Of a stretch of DNA of 17,712 nt, positions 1 through 7,239 are shown one piece after another. The first letter of the stretch is position 1. Each line of letters opens with the position of its first letter. The translations under genes and the position numbers were made by a program. The stretch is from Pseudomonadota bacterium. GTDB taxonomy: Bacteria; Pseudomonadota; Alphaproteobacteria; Rhizobiales; Devosiaceae. Where the stretch lies: the NCBI GenBank assembly GCA_023436745.1, contig JAEZHZ010000352.1, forward strand, positions 1 to 17,712. The letters are read 5' to 3'. Under the pieces are notes generated by a model. The model saw nothing but the letters and a program-made list of their open reading frames with translations, was not told the DNA's origin and made no database searches.

Positions 1-492
1 CGATGTGCCGATATGGGCGCGCGAGATGTCTCGGGGGAAATGGTCCCGCGGGCGCTCGAGAACTCCACAGCCTACCGCTCGGCGGGACGCCCCGGTGGCG
101 GCATTCATGCGACGGCTCGCGCCTATGCCGCCTTTTACCAGATGCTACTGCAGGGCGGCCGGCTGGGAGAAACACGCCTCCTTTCCCCACGCATGATCGC
201 CTACGCACTGCGCAACTTTACCGGTGAACGGATCAACCTGCTGAACGGCAGGCCGGGGCACAGGGCCCTCGGCCCGACGGTACGCGGTGAGACGGATTTC
301 CACCCTGGTCACGGCGCGATCGCCCATCCGCGGACCATCGGCCACGCCGGGATGGGAACCTCCTATTGCTGGGGCGATCCGGACTCCGGTGTTTCCTTTG
401 CCTTCGTCAGCAATGGCCGGCTTGACGATGATGCGCACGACCGCCGCATGGAACTGCTGTGCAACGTCGTCCACGCCTCCATCATCGGCTAA
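1..492 (+). CDS. Serine hydrolase of the beta-lactamase (class C/EstB) family, 3' part only
   Basis: The gene is cut by the left edge; 163 C-terminal residues are visible in frame 1. The text matches the C-terminal half of the beta-lactamase-related serine hydrolase family (class C beta-lactamases, family VIII esterases, D-aminopeptidase-like enzymes). Seen: a GGGIHATARAYAAFYQMLLQ stretch, where the family has GG-[IL]-x-[ST]-T-x-x-D-x-x-[RK]-F-x-x-M-L; then RLLSPRM; then HAGMGTSYCWGDPDSG, in which the HxG replaces the KTG box of true class C beta-lactamases; then the last strand FAFVSNG. The catalytic SxxK and YxN lie upstream of the window, so activity cannot be judged. The HAG box and lack of KTG favour an esterase or peptidase over an antibiotic-resistance enzyme. 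The substrate is unknown. A thioredoxin-fold gene follows 34 bp later on the same strand, possibly in the same transcript. Confidence 0.85.
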   Translation, partial: RCADMGARDVSGEMVPRALENSTAYRSAGRPGGGIHATARAYAAFYQMLLQGGRLGETRLLSPRMIAYALRNFTGERINLLNGRPGHRALGPTVRGETDFHPGHGAIAHPRTIGHAGMGTSYCWGDPDSGVSFAFVSNGRLDDDAHDRRMELLCNVVHASIIG

Positions 493-526
493 GCCCGACA
501 CGCCACGCACACAAGGTCACACCAGC

Positions 527-1087
527 ATGACGACTGACACTGCACTCGCCTGCGACAAGCTTGAATGGGGCCACGGGCCGCGAACGGTCGATGTGTTCCT
601 CGAGCCTACATGCCCCTTCTGCGCCCTGGCCTTCGGCAAGCTGAAGACCCTGCTGGAGCTTGCGGGGCAGGATGCGATCACCCTTCGCATCTTCCTGCAC
701 TCCCAGCCCTGGCACACGTTCTCGAGCGTCGTGGTGCGTGCCATCCTCGCTGCCTCGGCCACCGAAGGCGGCAAGGACGCCGCCTACCTGGTCATGGAGA
801 AGGTCTTCGAGCACCGGGACGAGTTCATCTGCATCGACCACTGCAGCGGGCCCAACCTCGACAAGTCGCCGGCAGATATCCTGAAAAGGATGGAAGCCCT
901 GACCGGGCTTGAATTGCGCCCCGGCTTCGAGCGCAAGGAAGTGACCGACGTCATGAAACGGCATACCCGGATCGCACGGCAGAACGGCGTTCACATGTCC
1001 CCGACCTTCATCGTCGACGGGCTGATCAACGACAAGGTCAGCAGCGGGGATCCAGTTGGCAAGTGGGTGAGCGATCTGGGGTTTTAG
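527..1087 (+). CDS. DsbA-like thioredoxin-fold protein (DSBA/thioredoxin_4 type)
   Basis: This is a 186-residue protein. It has a C29-P-F-C32 redox pair just after a first beta strand (VDVFLEPTCPFC), a helical insertion, and a MSPTF motif whose Pro159 is the expected cis-proline next to the active site. This arrangement is typical of DsbA-like oxidoreductases. I chose the ATG at 527: the open frame extends further upstream only through the end of the preceding gene, and homology-like text begins near here. No signal peptide or membrane segment is visible, so it is either cytoplasmic, or its true role is not periplasmic disulfide formation. It could act as a thiol-dependent reductase or FrnE-like protein. 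It lies 34 bp downstream of the serine hydrolase gene. The fold is clear but the partner and substrate are unknown. Confidence 0.85.
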   Translation: MTTDTALACDKLEWGHGPRTVDVFLEPTCPFCALAFGKLKTLLELAGQDAITLRIFLHSQPWHTFSSVVVRAILAASATEGGKDAAYLVMEKVFEHRDEFICIDHCSGPNLDKSPADILKRMEALTGLELRPGFERKEVTDVMKRHTRIARQNGVHMSPTFIVDGLINDKVSSGDPVGKWVSDLGF

Positions 1088-1343
1088 TCGCCTCCATCCA
1101 CGTTGAACCCGACCGTGGTCGCCTTGTCCGCGCTGCGCGGGGTGGTTCCAGATCGTGCAGGCTTGAGGGTTGAGGCCTCCAAGTCGCCCCGTGCAGCACG
1201 GTCTGGACGTCGTCGATCCCGATCGTCAGAGGCGTGGGTGGCCCGCCTGGCTTGCGGCACTCCCCTGCGGCGACGAAGGCATCGGTGACCTCTGCGGCCA
1301 ACGGAAACCTCGGTCATCGAGATACTGCTCGGCCACTGCCAGG
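1088..1343. other. Non-coding gap between convergent genes
   Basis: These 256 bp separate the thioredoxin-fold gene (plus) from the SDR gene (minus). Short open frames exist on both strands but none has a recognisable domain, a ribosome-binding site or convincing codon use. I see no strong hairpin with a T-run that would mark a terminator. One minus-strand frame near 1300 contains SSISMTE, which faintly recalls the C-terminus of tyrosine recombinases. This is too little to call a remnant. Confidence 0.4.
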
Positions 1344-2147
1344 TTAGTCGCTCACTGATCCGGCGGAGATGTTGAAGTAGCTCGATGTGACCGATTTGGC
1401 TCTGTCGGATGCCAGAAACACCAGGGCGTCGGCTACCTCTTCAAGAGTGGGCAGTTCTCCAAGCATGGTTCCGCCGGCGGCAGCAGCCAGCCAGTCTTCG
1501 ACCGACATCCCGATTGCTGATGCCTTGGCGGCGAACAGTTCACGGGTATAGGAGCCATTCTGCGGCGCGTCGGCGATGGCGTGAGGAGCGACGCAAACAA
1601 CCCGGATGTTGCGAGGCCCCAGTTCAGCTGCGAGAACTCGGGTGAATGCCTCTATGCCTGCACAGGTCGCGCTGTAGCCAAGATGGCCAGCGGTAGCTGT
1701 TCTGCCCGCGGGGGTGGAGAGGGTAAAAATCGTACTCTGGTCGCCCTTTGCCATGTGGGGCAGCACCGCCTTGGTGGCGTTGAAGAGAGCAGGCAGGAAG
1801 GTTGTGAGAGGCTGCATGAACGCGTCGACGTCCAGTGCGTCGATGTTCGATCCCTGATCGTGCATGAAGCTGGTAGCGTTCACCACAACGCTGAATTCAC
1901 CAAAGCGCTTGGCAAGGTCCTGCATCAGTAGCGTCGTATTCTCCGCATCGAGCACATCGGCGGTAAAATGCTGCGCGTCCCCGCCTTGGGCCTGCAATCG
2001 CTCGGCTAAAGCCTTCAATCGAGCCTCACCTCGGGCAATCAGGAGCACCTTGGCGCCCTCGCGAACGAAGGCCCGTGCTGCAGCGCCACCTATCGCGCCG
2101 CTTCCTCCGAAAACGACGGCTGTCTTTCCGTTCAAACGCAGATCCAC
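1344..2147 (-). CDS. SDR-family oxidoreductase with an altered active site
   Basis: This is a 267-residue short-chain dehydrogenase/reductase, the usual length for the classical family. I chose the GTG at 2147 because an AGGAGG Shine-Dalgarno (2155-2160, minus strand) lies 7 nt upstream; extending to an ATG at 2222 would run through the operator region. Seen: the Rossmann dinucleotide loop GGSGAIG (residues 14-20, replacing TGxxxGIG), VVNAT at 86-92 in place of NNAG, a catalytic-type Ser144, and Tyr158. The residue four after the Tyr, normally the catalytic Lys of YxxxK, is Cys162. The loss of Lys suggests altered chemistry or loss of the reductase reaction while the NAD(P)-binding fold is kept. 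It is divergent from the ArsR gene and likely controlled by the shared operators. The substrate is unknown. Confidence 0.85.
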   Translation of the reverse strand: MDLRLNGKTAVVFGGSGAIGGAAARAFVREGAKVLLIARGEARLKALAERLQAQGGDAQHFTADVLDAENTTLLMQDLAKRFGEFSVVVNATSFMHDQGSNIDALDVDAFMQPLTTFLPALFNATKAVLPHMAKGDQSTIFTLSTPAGRTATAGHLGYSATCAGIEAFTRVLAAELGPRNIRVVCVAPHAIADAPQNGSYTRELFAAKASAIGMSVEDWLAAAAGGTMLGELPTLEEVADALVFLASDRAKSVTSSYFNISAGSVSD

Positions 2148-2169
2148 GTCCCACCCTCCTGCACGTGTG

Positions 2170-2185
2170 TCAACCGAACGGTTGA
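2170..2185. promoter_or_regulatory. Operator copy 1, perfect 7-bp inverted repeat
   Basis: TCAACCGAACGGTTGA has arms TCAACCG and CGGTTGA around a central AA. It lies 22 bp upstream of the SDR start, between SDR and the divergent ArsR gene. A near copy lies at 2219-2234. It is probably the binding site of the adjacent ArsR-type regulator (inference). Confidence 0.6.
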
Positions 2186-2208
2186 TGCAACTCTCGATAT
2201 CGCATTGA

Positions 2209-2237
2209 TTGCATTGCGTCAACCGAATGGTTTACAT
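2209..2237 (+). promoter_or_regulatory. Putative promoter of the ArsR/SRPBCC operon
   Basis: TTGCAT (2209-2214) and TTACAT (2232-2237) are separated by 17 bp. The -10 box is weak (three of six consensus bases). Operator copy 2 lies over the spacer and -10. The expected start of transcription falls at about the ArsR ATG, and no Shine-Dalgarno is visible, so the mRNA may be leaderless. Confidence 0.35.
2219..2234. promoter_or_regulatory. Operator copy 2, imperfect copy of the same repeat
   Basis: TCAACCGAATGGTTTA differs from copy 1 at two positions. Its start is 49 bp from that of copy 1. It overlaps the spacer and -10 region of the putative ArsR promoter, ending 10 bp before the ArsR ATG. 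The position fits autorepression. Confidence 0.55.
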
Positions 2238-2244
2238 AGAGCCC

Positions 2245-2595
2245 ATGACACAGACTATCGATGACCAACTGGATATGGTCTTTCACGCCCTCGCAAATCG
2301 GACCCGGCGTCAGCTGCTGGCGGATCTTGCCGAACGGCCAGCCAGAGTGAATGAGCTCGCCCGTCCTTACGGCATGTCCGTTGCCGCAATCTCCAAGCAT
2401 CTCTTTGTTTTGGAGCATGCTGGATTGATCACACGGCGCAAGGAGGGAAGTGTTCAGCTGTGCTTGGCTAATCCCGTCGCCATGAGAAAGGCTGATGAAT
2501 GGCTCGCCGCCTATCGCAGCTATTGGAAAGCTCAACTGGATAGCTTTGCCGATTTCGTGGAGAGCGAGTCCCAGACTGATGGGCGAGACAATTGA
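2245..2595 (+). CDS. ArsR-family winged-helix transcriptional regulator
   Basis: This is a 116-residue ArsR/SmtB-type repressor. The winged helix-turn-helix spans roughly residues 20-75: ALANRTRRQLLADLAERPARV fits the first helices, and SVAAISKHLFVLEHAGLI (45-62) is the recognition helix and turn, followed by a wing with ITRRKEGS. No cysteine metal-binding box is seen at the recognition helix, so it belongs to the non-metal subgroup typically paired with SRPBCC/AHSA1 genes. I chose the ATG at 2245 (MTQTIDDQ) over the one at 2209 because the latter would add residues across operator copy 2. The stop TGA overlaps the TTG start of the next gene, so the two are translationally coupled. It probably represses itself and the divergent SDR gene; its ligand is unknown. 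Confidence 0.9.
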   Translation: MTQTIDDQLDMVFHALANRTRRQLLADLAERPARVNELARPYGMSVAAISKHLFVLEHAGLITRRKEGSVQLCLANPVAMRKADEWLAAYRSYWKAQLDSFADFVESESQTDGRDN

Positions 2596-3023
2596 ACCCG
2601 TTGTTCGCAAGTAAGGTGATCAGGGCTAGCCGCGTCAGAGTCTTCGATGCCTGGACCAATCCTGAGGCAGTGAAGCAATGGTGGGGTCCTCCGCCGTATT
2701 CCTGTCCCAATGCCGAAATCGACCTGCGGGTAGGGGGAGAGTACCGACTGGCCAACCAGCACCCCTCCGGCGAGATCATTTGGATTTCGGGGCGCTTCGA
2801 GAAAGTCCGCCTGGCTGAGGAACTGGTCTATACTTGGCAGCTGAGTAATGACCCGGCCGAGCTGACGTTACTGCGCGTGCTGTTCCTGGACCACCCGCTT
2901 GGCACGGAAATCCAGTTGCATCACGAGCGGTTCAGCAGCACAGCCTCCCGCGAAGAGCATCTCCAGGGGTGGGAGGGGTGCCTAGGGAAACTCGCCGACT
3001 TTGTTGTTCCTTGGTCCCTATGA
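2592..3023 (+). CDS. SRPBCC (AHSA1/START-like) domain protein
   Basis: This is a 143-residue protein with the helix-grip fold signature of the AHSA1 family: an opening strand with SKVIRASRVRVFDAWTNPE, then VKQWWGPPPY, and the DLRVGGEYRL and GWEGCLGKLADFV segments near the end. It starts with TTG at 2592 overlapping the TGA of the ArsR gene, and no better in-frame start is available. Members bind hydrophobic ligands, and in this ArsR-SRPBCC gene pair they are thought to sense or handle a small molecule; the specific function is unknown. It is co-transcribed with the regulator by overlap. A structured non-coding stretch follows downstream. Confidence 0.85.
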   Translation: MNPLFASKVIRASRVRVFDAWTNPEAVKQWWGPPPYSCPNAEIDLRVGGEYRLANQHPSGEIIWISGRFEKVRLAEELVYTWQLSNDPAELTLLRVLFLDHPLGTEIQLHHERFSSTASREEHLQGWEGCLGKLADFVVPWSL

Positions 3024-3251
3024 TGTTGTTCGGCGCGGGCTGCTGCCGCTCTAGAGCGCGCAGATCCCCCGCCTCGAAGCTTCGCGTGCCTAAGCATCGC
3101 GTTTCCGCCGGGAGAACTACGGCACGCCTGCACCTGATCGCGCGAGCAGGTGCAGCGACGGACGCTATGGAAACGCGGATTCACTGCTGACACGAGGGCC
3201 AGTTTACTTGCTTGGCTTGAGCGCCCGGTGCCAGTCGCGCGCACGCCATGA
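3024..3251. other. Convergent intergenic region with nested inverted repeats
   Basis: These 228 bp separate the plus-strand SRPBCC gene from the minus-strand MarR gene. No open frame here looks coding. The region is rich in inverted repeats: 9-bp arms at 3098-3106/3169-3177 enclose 9-bp arms at 3128-3136/3147-3155. A competing 7-bp pair lies at 3084-3090/3121-3127. It may act as a bidirectional terminator, although no T-run follows. Confidence 0.5.
3098..3177. repeat. Nested inverted repeats (80-bp cruciform or hairpin)
   Basis: The outer arms are CGCGTTTCC and GGAAACGCG. The inner arms are CTGCACCTG and CAGGTGCAG, flanking a palindromic TCGCGCGA centre, so 3128-3155 is a 28-bp palindrome with a single mismatched pair. 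All arms were checked base by base. The function is not known; a shared terminator between convergent genes is the simplest reading. Confidence 0.6.
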
Positions 3252-3737
3252 CTATTTCGGGTGCGACTTGGCGCGTAGTTCGTTAAGCGCCTTCTTGGTG
3301 TTCTCCAGCATGTCGCCAAGAAACTTGATCACGATCATGCGCTCGTCGGGAGATAGTGCATCGAAAATGGGGGCATTTGCTTCGCGCAGATACTGGCGCA
3401 CTTGCATAATGCCTTCCGCCATTGCAGCCGGACCCAGGCTAAGCAATACGGCGCGACGGTCACTGAGATGCGGAGAGCGCTGGATCAGCCCGCGCTGTTC
3501 CAGACGATTTAGCAGTATCGCAGTGGCGCCCGACGTGAGCCCCAGGTTCTCCGCCAACTGCTTGGGCGTCGCCTGTCCTTCGCCGTTGCGGATGTAGTAG
3601 AGCGCCATCAGATCAGTGGTGTTCAAGCCGGCTTGTTCCGCCAGCCACCGATGCACCTGCATGATTTCCGACGAAAGCTCGCGGATCATATCGTCGATCG
3701 GCAATTGCACAGGCTCGCTCATATCCCCGCTCGTCAT
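3252..3737 (-). CDS. MarR-family transcriptional regulator
   Basis: This is a 161-residue protein with a MarR winged helix-turn-helix. Residues about 55-85 hold ATPKQLAENLGLTSGATAILLNRLEQRGLI, and the wing carries the family's hallmark DxR as SPHLSDRRAVLLSL (Asp93-Arg94-Arg95). Flanking N- and C-terminal helices form the dimer interface. The ATG at 3737 is used; a second ATG at 3722 (MSEPVQL) is possible, and neither has a well-spaced Shine-Dalgarno. It is divergent from the HlyD/FUSC pump genes, with a palindrome in the gap, the classic layout for a MarR repressor relieved by aromatic or phenolic acids. The ligand is inferred, not shown. Confidence 0.9.
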   Translation of the reverse strand: MTSGDMSEPVQLPIDDMIRELSSEIMQVHRWLAEQAGLNTTDLMALYYIRNGEGQATPKQLAENLGLTSGATAILLNRLEQRGLIQRSPHLSDRRAVLLSLGPAAMAEGIMQVRQYLREANAPIFDALSPDERMIVIKFLGDMLENTKKALNELRAKSHPK

Positions 3738-3755
3738 GGTAGCTATGCCAGAAAG

Positions 3756-3774
3756 TATCTTTGTTGCAAAGCTA
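3756..3774. promoter_or_regulatory. Putative MarR operator
   Basis: TATCTTTGTTGCAAAGCTA is an imperfect 19-bp palindrome: CTTTG/CAAAG arms around TTG, with outer TA/TA pairs. It sits in the 84-bp gap between the divergent MarR and HlyD genes, where it could block both promoters. Binding by the neighbouring regulator is inferred from position. Confidence 0.5.
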
Positions 3775-3821
3775 AATGCCAGTCCCTAGGTTGAGGCTCT
3801 GTTCAGGAGACCTCTACACCC

Positions 3822-5024
3822 ATGGCACAGGCTGTGACACCCGGCGCAACCGCGAAATCGCCAACGACTTCTGCTCCGGCTGACGGGCACGGACCCAAGC
3901 TGTCGGTTGTATCGGGCAAAGCTGAGATTGAACCACCGCCAGAGGCCGTCGCCGACGCCATGGCAAAGCGCAAGAAGGCTGGCCGCATAGCGCTGCTACT
4001 CGTGCTCACTCTTGGCGGAATCTTTGCGTGGTATCCGTTGAGCGACCGCTACGCGCCATTCGCAAGTGCCGGCTCGATCACCGCCGACGTGACGCAGATT
4101 GCGGCCCGTGTTCCGGGCCCGGTGACCAGAGTAACCATCCGCGACAACGCTGCCGTGCGTGCCGGCGAGACGCTTTTCACCATCGATGACACCACCTACC
4201 GCATGGACGTCGAACTGGCCAAAGCACAGCTTGAACAGGCGCTGGCTGCCGTGAGTTCGAATGTGGCGGCCATCCCCGCGGCTCAAGCCAAACTTGATCA
4301 AGCCCAGCTTGCACTCGCCAATGCCGTCGATGAACTGGATCGCCAGCAGCAGCTCCATGCCAAGGGTCTGATCTCGCCCAGCAAACTTGCGCAGGCAGAA
4401 CTGGCCAAGTCAAACGCGGAGTTGAGCGTCCAGGCCGCGCGTGCGGATCTGGAGCGTACAACGACCGCGAGCGGCACTGCTGACGCCTCAAATCCGAATA
4501 TCCGCACCGCGCGTGCAAACCTTGAAAAGGCTGAATTCGCCCTCGCCAACACCAAGGTGGTTGCGCCTGCTGATGGCTATGTCACCAACGTCAGCCTCAC
4601 CGAGGGCCAGTTTGTCGGCGCCGGTGCAGGCGCACTCACCTTCATCAATCCGGCAACTCAGATGGTCATCGCGGATTTCCGCGAGAACCAGCTGATCAAC
4701 GTCAAGCCCGGCGACAAGGCGACCGTGGTCTTCGAAGCGGCGCCGGGCAAGAAGTTCTCCGGAACGGTTGAGAGTATTGCCTGGGGCATCAACTCGGGCC
4801 GCGCCACCGCCAATGGCTTGGCGCAACCAACAACTGACACGCGCTGGTTCCCGCCAGCCCGGAAAATCCCGGTACGTATCGCCCTTGATGACCTCTCCGA
4901 GCTCCCTGCCAATATCCGTATCGGCTCGGAAGCCGGCGTGCTGATCGATCCGAACGGAGGCATTGTTCCCGCTCTGTCGCAGGCTCTGCTCACTATCAAC
5001 GGCTTCATCTCAGGCCTCAATTGA
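3822..5024 (+). CDS. HlyD/EmrA-family membrane fusion protein
   Basis: This is a 400-residue periplasmic adaptor of an efflux system. It has a basic cytoplasmic N-terminus, one transmembrane helix at about 53-72, and a first biotinyl-lipoyl half-motif (VPGPVTRVTIRDNAAVRAGETLFTID, about 97-122). A long Ala/Gln-rich alpha-helical hairpin follows (about 128-245), then the second lipoyl half (VVAPADGYVTNVSLTEGQFVGAG) and a beta-barrel domain. Length and order match EmrA/AaeA-like adaptors, which link an inner-membrane pump to an outer-membrane channel. ATG 3822 has AGGAGA 11 nt upstream. The FUSC pump gene follows after 12 bp, so the two form an operon, and the divergent MarR gene probably regulates it. 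No TolC-type channel gene is nearby. Confidence 0.92.
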   Translation: MAQAVTPGATAKSPTTSAPADGHGPKLSVVSGKAEIEPPPEAVADAMAKRKKAGRIALLLVLTLGGIFAWYPLSDRYAPFASAGSITADVTQIAARVPGPVTRVTIRDNAAVRAGETLFTIDDTTYRMDVELAKAQLEQALAAVSSNVAAIPAAQAKLDQAQLALANAVDELDRQQQLHAKGLISPSKLAQAELAKSNAELSVQAARADLERTTTASGTADASNPNIRTARANLEKAEFALANTKVVAPADGYVTNVSLTEGQFVGAGAGALTFINPATQMVIADFRENQLINVKPGDKATVVFEAAPGKKFSGTVESIAWGINSGRATANGLAQPTTDTRWFPPARKIPVRIALDDLSELPANIRIGSEAGVLIDPNGGIVPALSQALLTINGFISGLN

Positions 5025-5036
5025 GAGCCCCGCCCA

Positions 5037-6074
5037 GTGGAAGAGCTGCCTCGCGTAAGCCCCCTCGATGACCCATATCTGGCGCTGCGCACTGCGCTGA
5101 CGGTTATGATCTGTCTGCTGCTGGCCGAACCCTTGGGCATTACCATGCCTATGCTGCCGGTCGTTATGGCGATGAGCATCATGTCCAACCAGCGTGGTGC
5201 GTTGAACGCGCGCACCTTTGTGACGCCAATCGCGCTGCCAGTAATTGGCGTGGTGTTCAGCTGGGTCGCCGCGGTCACCGGCAATGAGCCGATGGTTTTC
5301 ACTATCGTCAACATCGTCCTTGCCGTTGGCGGCCTGGCGCTCATGGTCATGCGCGGCTCGCGGGGGGGCATGATGCTCACCGTCTTCCCGCTGATGATGG
5401 CGATGTCGGCGATTATGAGTGACTATGTGCTCGTGGTGATGCGCGACAGCATGGTCATGGGCGGGCTTGCGCTGGGCATCGCCGTGGTCGGTTTGAACCT
5501 GTTGTTTCCCCCGACCACCAAGACTGTCCATGTCGAGATGGTGTCGCCACTCGCCAGTACCCAAGCCGGCAAACATCTGCTGATCCGCTCGATCATCTAC
5601 GTTCCAGCCATGATCTGGTTGTTCTCAACCGGCGACATGACCCTGATGACCATTGTCATCATGATGCTCTTCGTCTGCGGTGAGCCCCGTCGCGGCACGC
5701 AGATGAACCAAGTTATCGATCGCGGAGGCGGCACCGTTGTGGGCGCGGGCATCGCAGCCGTTGTATTGATGCTCTACAGCATGATCCCAGAAGTGCCTGT
5801 CCTGGTCCTCCTGTGCACAATCATGACTTATTACCTCGTCGACAAGATGACGACCGGCAAGAAGCGCCCACTGATCTACCAGTACACCTGCTCGGCTGCC
5901 TTAGTCATGATTCTGCAATCCACTACGGGCGGCGTCGGCGCGCTGGAAGCCGTCTTGCAGCGCATCGTCATGACCGGCGGCGCTATGCTGGTGGCTATTT
6001 TGGTGCTGGCTTTGCTCGAAGCGCTGTTGCTTGATCCTGATGAAGAGCTGCCCTCGCATCCGCGTCCGGCTTAG
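5037..6074 (+). CDS. FUSC/DUF2955-type inner-membrane efflux protein
   Basis: This is a 345-residue, methionine-rich membrane protein with roughly ten hydrophobic segments in two similar halves (about 18-155 and 185-332) separated by a short soluble linker. The second half contains VIDRGGGTVVGAGIAAVV, resembling the R-x-x-G-T-x-x-G motif of fusaric-acid-resistance (FUSC) and AaeB-like pumps. Paired with an HlyD adaptor 12 bp upstream and a MarR regulator, it most likely exports aromatic carboxylic acids or similar toxic weak acids across the envelope. It is shorter than full AaeB because the large cytoplasmic domain is missing, in line with the DUF2955 branch. The GTG at 5037 is used; it has only a weak ribosome-binding site and is probably coupled to the upstream gene. 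The substrate is inferred. Confidence 0.88.
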   Translation: MEELPRVSPLDDPYLALRTALTVMICLLLAEPLGITMPMLPVVMAMSIMSNQRGALNARTFVTPIALPVIGVVFSWVAAVTGNEPMVFTIVNIVLAVGGLALMVMRGSRGGMMLTVFPLMMAMSAIMSDYVLVVMRDSMVMGGLALGIAVVGLNLLFPPTTKTVHVEMVSPLASTQAGKHLLIRSIIYVPAMIWLFSTGDMTLMTIVIMMLFVCGEPRRGTQMNQVIDRGGGTVVGAGIAAVVLMLYSMIPEVPVLVLLCTIMTYYLVDKMTTGKKRPLIYQYTCSAALVMILQSTTGGVGALEAVLQRIVMTGGAMLVAILVLALLEALLLDPDEELPSHPRPA

Positions 6075-6084
6075 CTAGCTACTC

Positions 6085-6130
6085 GCCCACCAATCAGGCG
6101 CGGCCGGTACGTGACACGCTGTTGGTGGGC
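6085..6130. terminator. Possible bidirectional hairpin at convergent gene ends
   Basis: GCCCACCAA (6085-6093) and TTGGTGGGC (6122-6130) form a perfect 9-bp stem around a 28-nt loop, beginning 11 bp after the FUSC stop and covering the last codons of the minus-strand GT4 gene. No T-run follows, so intrinsic termination is uncertain. Confidence 0.3.
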
Positions 6131-7239
6131 TTGGAAGCAGAGCGGGGCACCTTGTTGGTGGCGGTGTGGTGCCCGATCGCCCTTTGGAGAACCACTTCTA
6201 TCTGGGCGATCTGATGGATACGGTCGATCTCGGGTCGCTGCGAGAAGGTGAGGGCACGCTCGGACAGGGCGGAATACCTGGAAGTGTCGTTCCAGAGGTC
6301 CTGCAGTGCGACGGCCCATGTTGCCCCGTCGGCGTCGGGCGCCATCAGGATACCTCCGGGCCCCACGGCTTCTTCAAGGCCCCCTATGCGGGTCGCGATC
6401 ACGGGAATTCCGCTGTAGTGAGCCTCCGAGGCGACGCGGCCCCAGGTTTCGGCCCACCGACTTGGCACCAGAACGACGCGCGCTCGACCATAATGGCCGC
6501 GCATGTCCGAGGTGCGGCCGTGAAGGGTCACGTTGCCCAGCTTGCGTGCGCGGTCACGGACGTGGTCGCGCTGGGCGGAGGACAACGTCCAGCTCTCCAC
6601 AAAGTCGAACTGGAGGTCTGGACAACGCGCCGCGACATCCAGCGCCACGTCCACACCCTTCAACGGATGAGGGTTGATGAAGAGGACCCGGTCGCCGCGC
6701 CGCTCGACAGTGTACCGCTCTGACTGGAAGAGTGGGGGGACGACGGTGGCGTTGACGCCATATTCCTTCTGATAGGCTCCGGCGGTATAGCGCGAGTTTG
6801 CTAGGAGCGGCATGCCGGTAATGTCCGAGATATCGCCGCCGTGGTCCTCGAACTCGACATTATGGAAGTAGGCCACTGTCGGCACGCCAAGTGCCTTGAA
6901 GGCCAATGCGATGGCAACAACGCTGCCGGGTTGGGCGATGACGACGTCGGGGTGCCACTGCCGAACGACCTCGGCCGCGACATCCCGGGCTTGCCAGGCG
7001 CGAAACACCGGGTACCCGATCATGTCATCGCGGACCAACTTCAGACGTCCCAGCTTCATGATCAGCCGGCTCCGGAGTGCCAGCCAGCCATCGCCACTGA
7101 GGCCGGCCAGCACAGCGACATCGTGGCCGTGCTTCTTGAGCTCAAGAGCCATCTCGTGGGTATTGGACTGGCTGCCTCCGGCAATCTGCGGAAGGTAGGG
7201 GTGGCCACTCGCGATCAGGATGCGCATGGGAGTCATCAT
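6094..7239 (-). CDS. GT4 family glycosyltransferase (GT-B fold)
   Basis: This is a 381-residue cytoplasmic glycosyltransferase. The N-terminal domain begins MRILIASGHPYLPQIAGGSQ, with the glycine-rich loop that contacts donor phosphate. The C-terminal domain carries the retaining-enzyme EX7E motif (E264 to E272 in ETWGRVASE) followed by SGIPVIATRIGGLEE, typical of nucleotide-sugar binding in GT4. The ATG at 7239 overlaps the upstream GT2 stop in ATGATGA, so alternative starts at 7236 and 7227 are close and equally plausible. The open frame extends far upstream only as a shadow of GT2. It is the last gene of the flippase-PPT-GT2-GT4 operon and should add a sugar to the lipid-linked repeat unit. 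Donor and acceptor are unknown. Confidence 0.9.
   Translation of the reverse strand: MMTPMRILIASGHPYLPQIAGGSQSNTHEMALELKKHGHDVAVLAGLSGDGWLALRSRLIMKLGRLKLVRDDMIGYPVFRAWQARDVAAEVVRQWHPDVVIAQPGSVVAIALAFKALGVPTVAYFHNVEFEDHGGDISDITGMPLLANSRYTAGAYQKEYGVNATVVPPLFQSERYTVERRGDRVLFINPHPLKGVDVALDVAARCPDLQFDFVESWTLSSAQRDHVRDRARKLGNVTLHGRTSDMRGHYGRARVVLVPSRWAETWGRVASEAHYSGIPVIATRIGGLEEAVGPGGILMAPDADGATWAVALQDLWNDTSRYSALSERALTFSQRPEIDRIHQIAQIEVVLQRAIGHHTATNKVPRSASKPTNSVSRTGRA

Noticed and set aside
1200..1343. Tyrosine-recombinase C-terminal remnant on the minus strand
   Set aside because: Only a few residues (SSISMTE) look alike. No catalytic Tyr context and no matching upstream part are visible.
6072..6081. 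Perfect palindrome TAGCTAGCTA at the FUSC stop codon
   Set aside because: It is short and likely chance; no second copy or linked regulator is seen.
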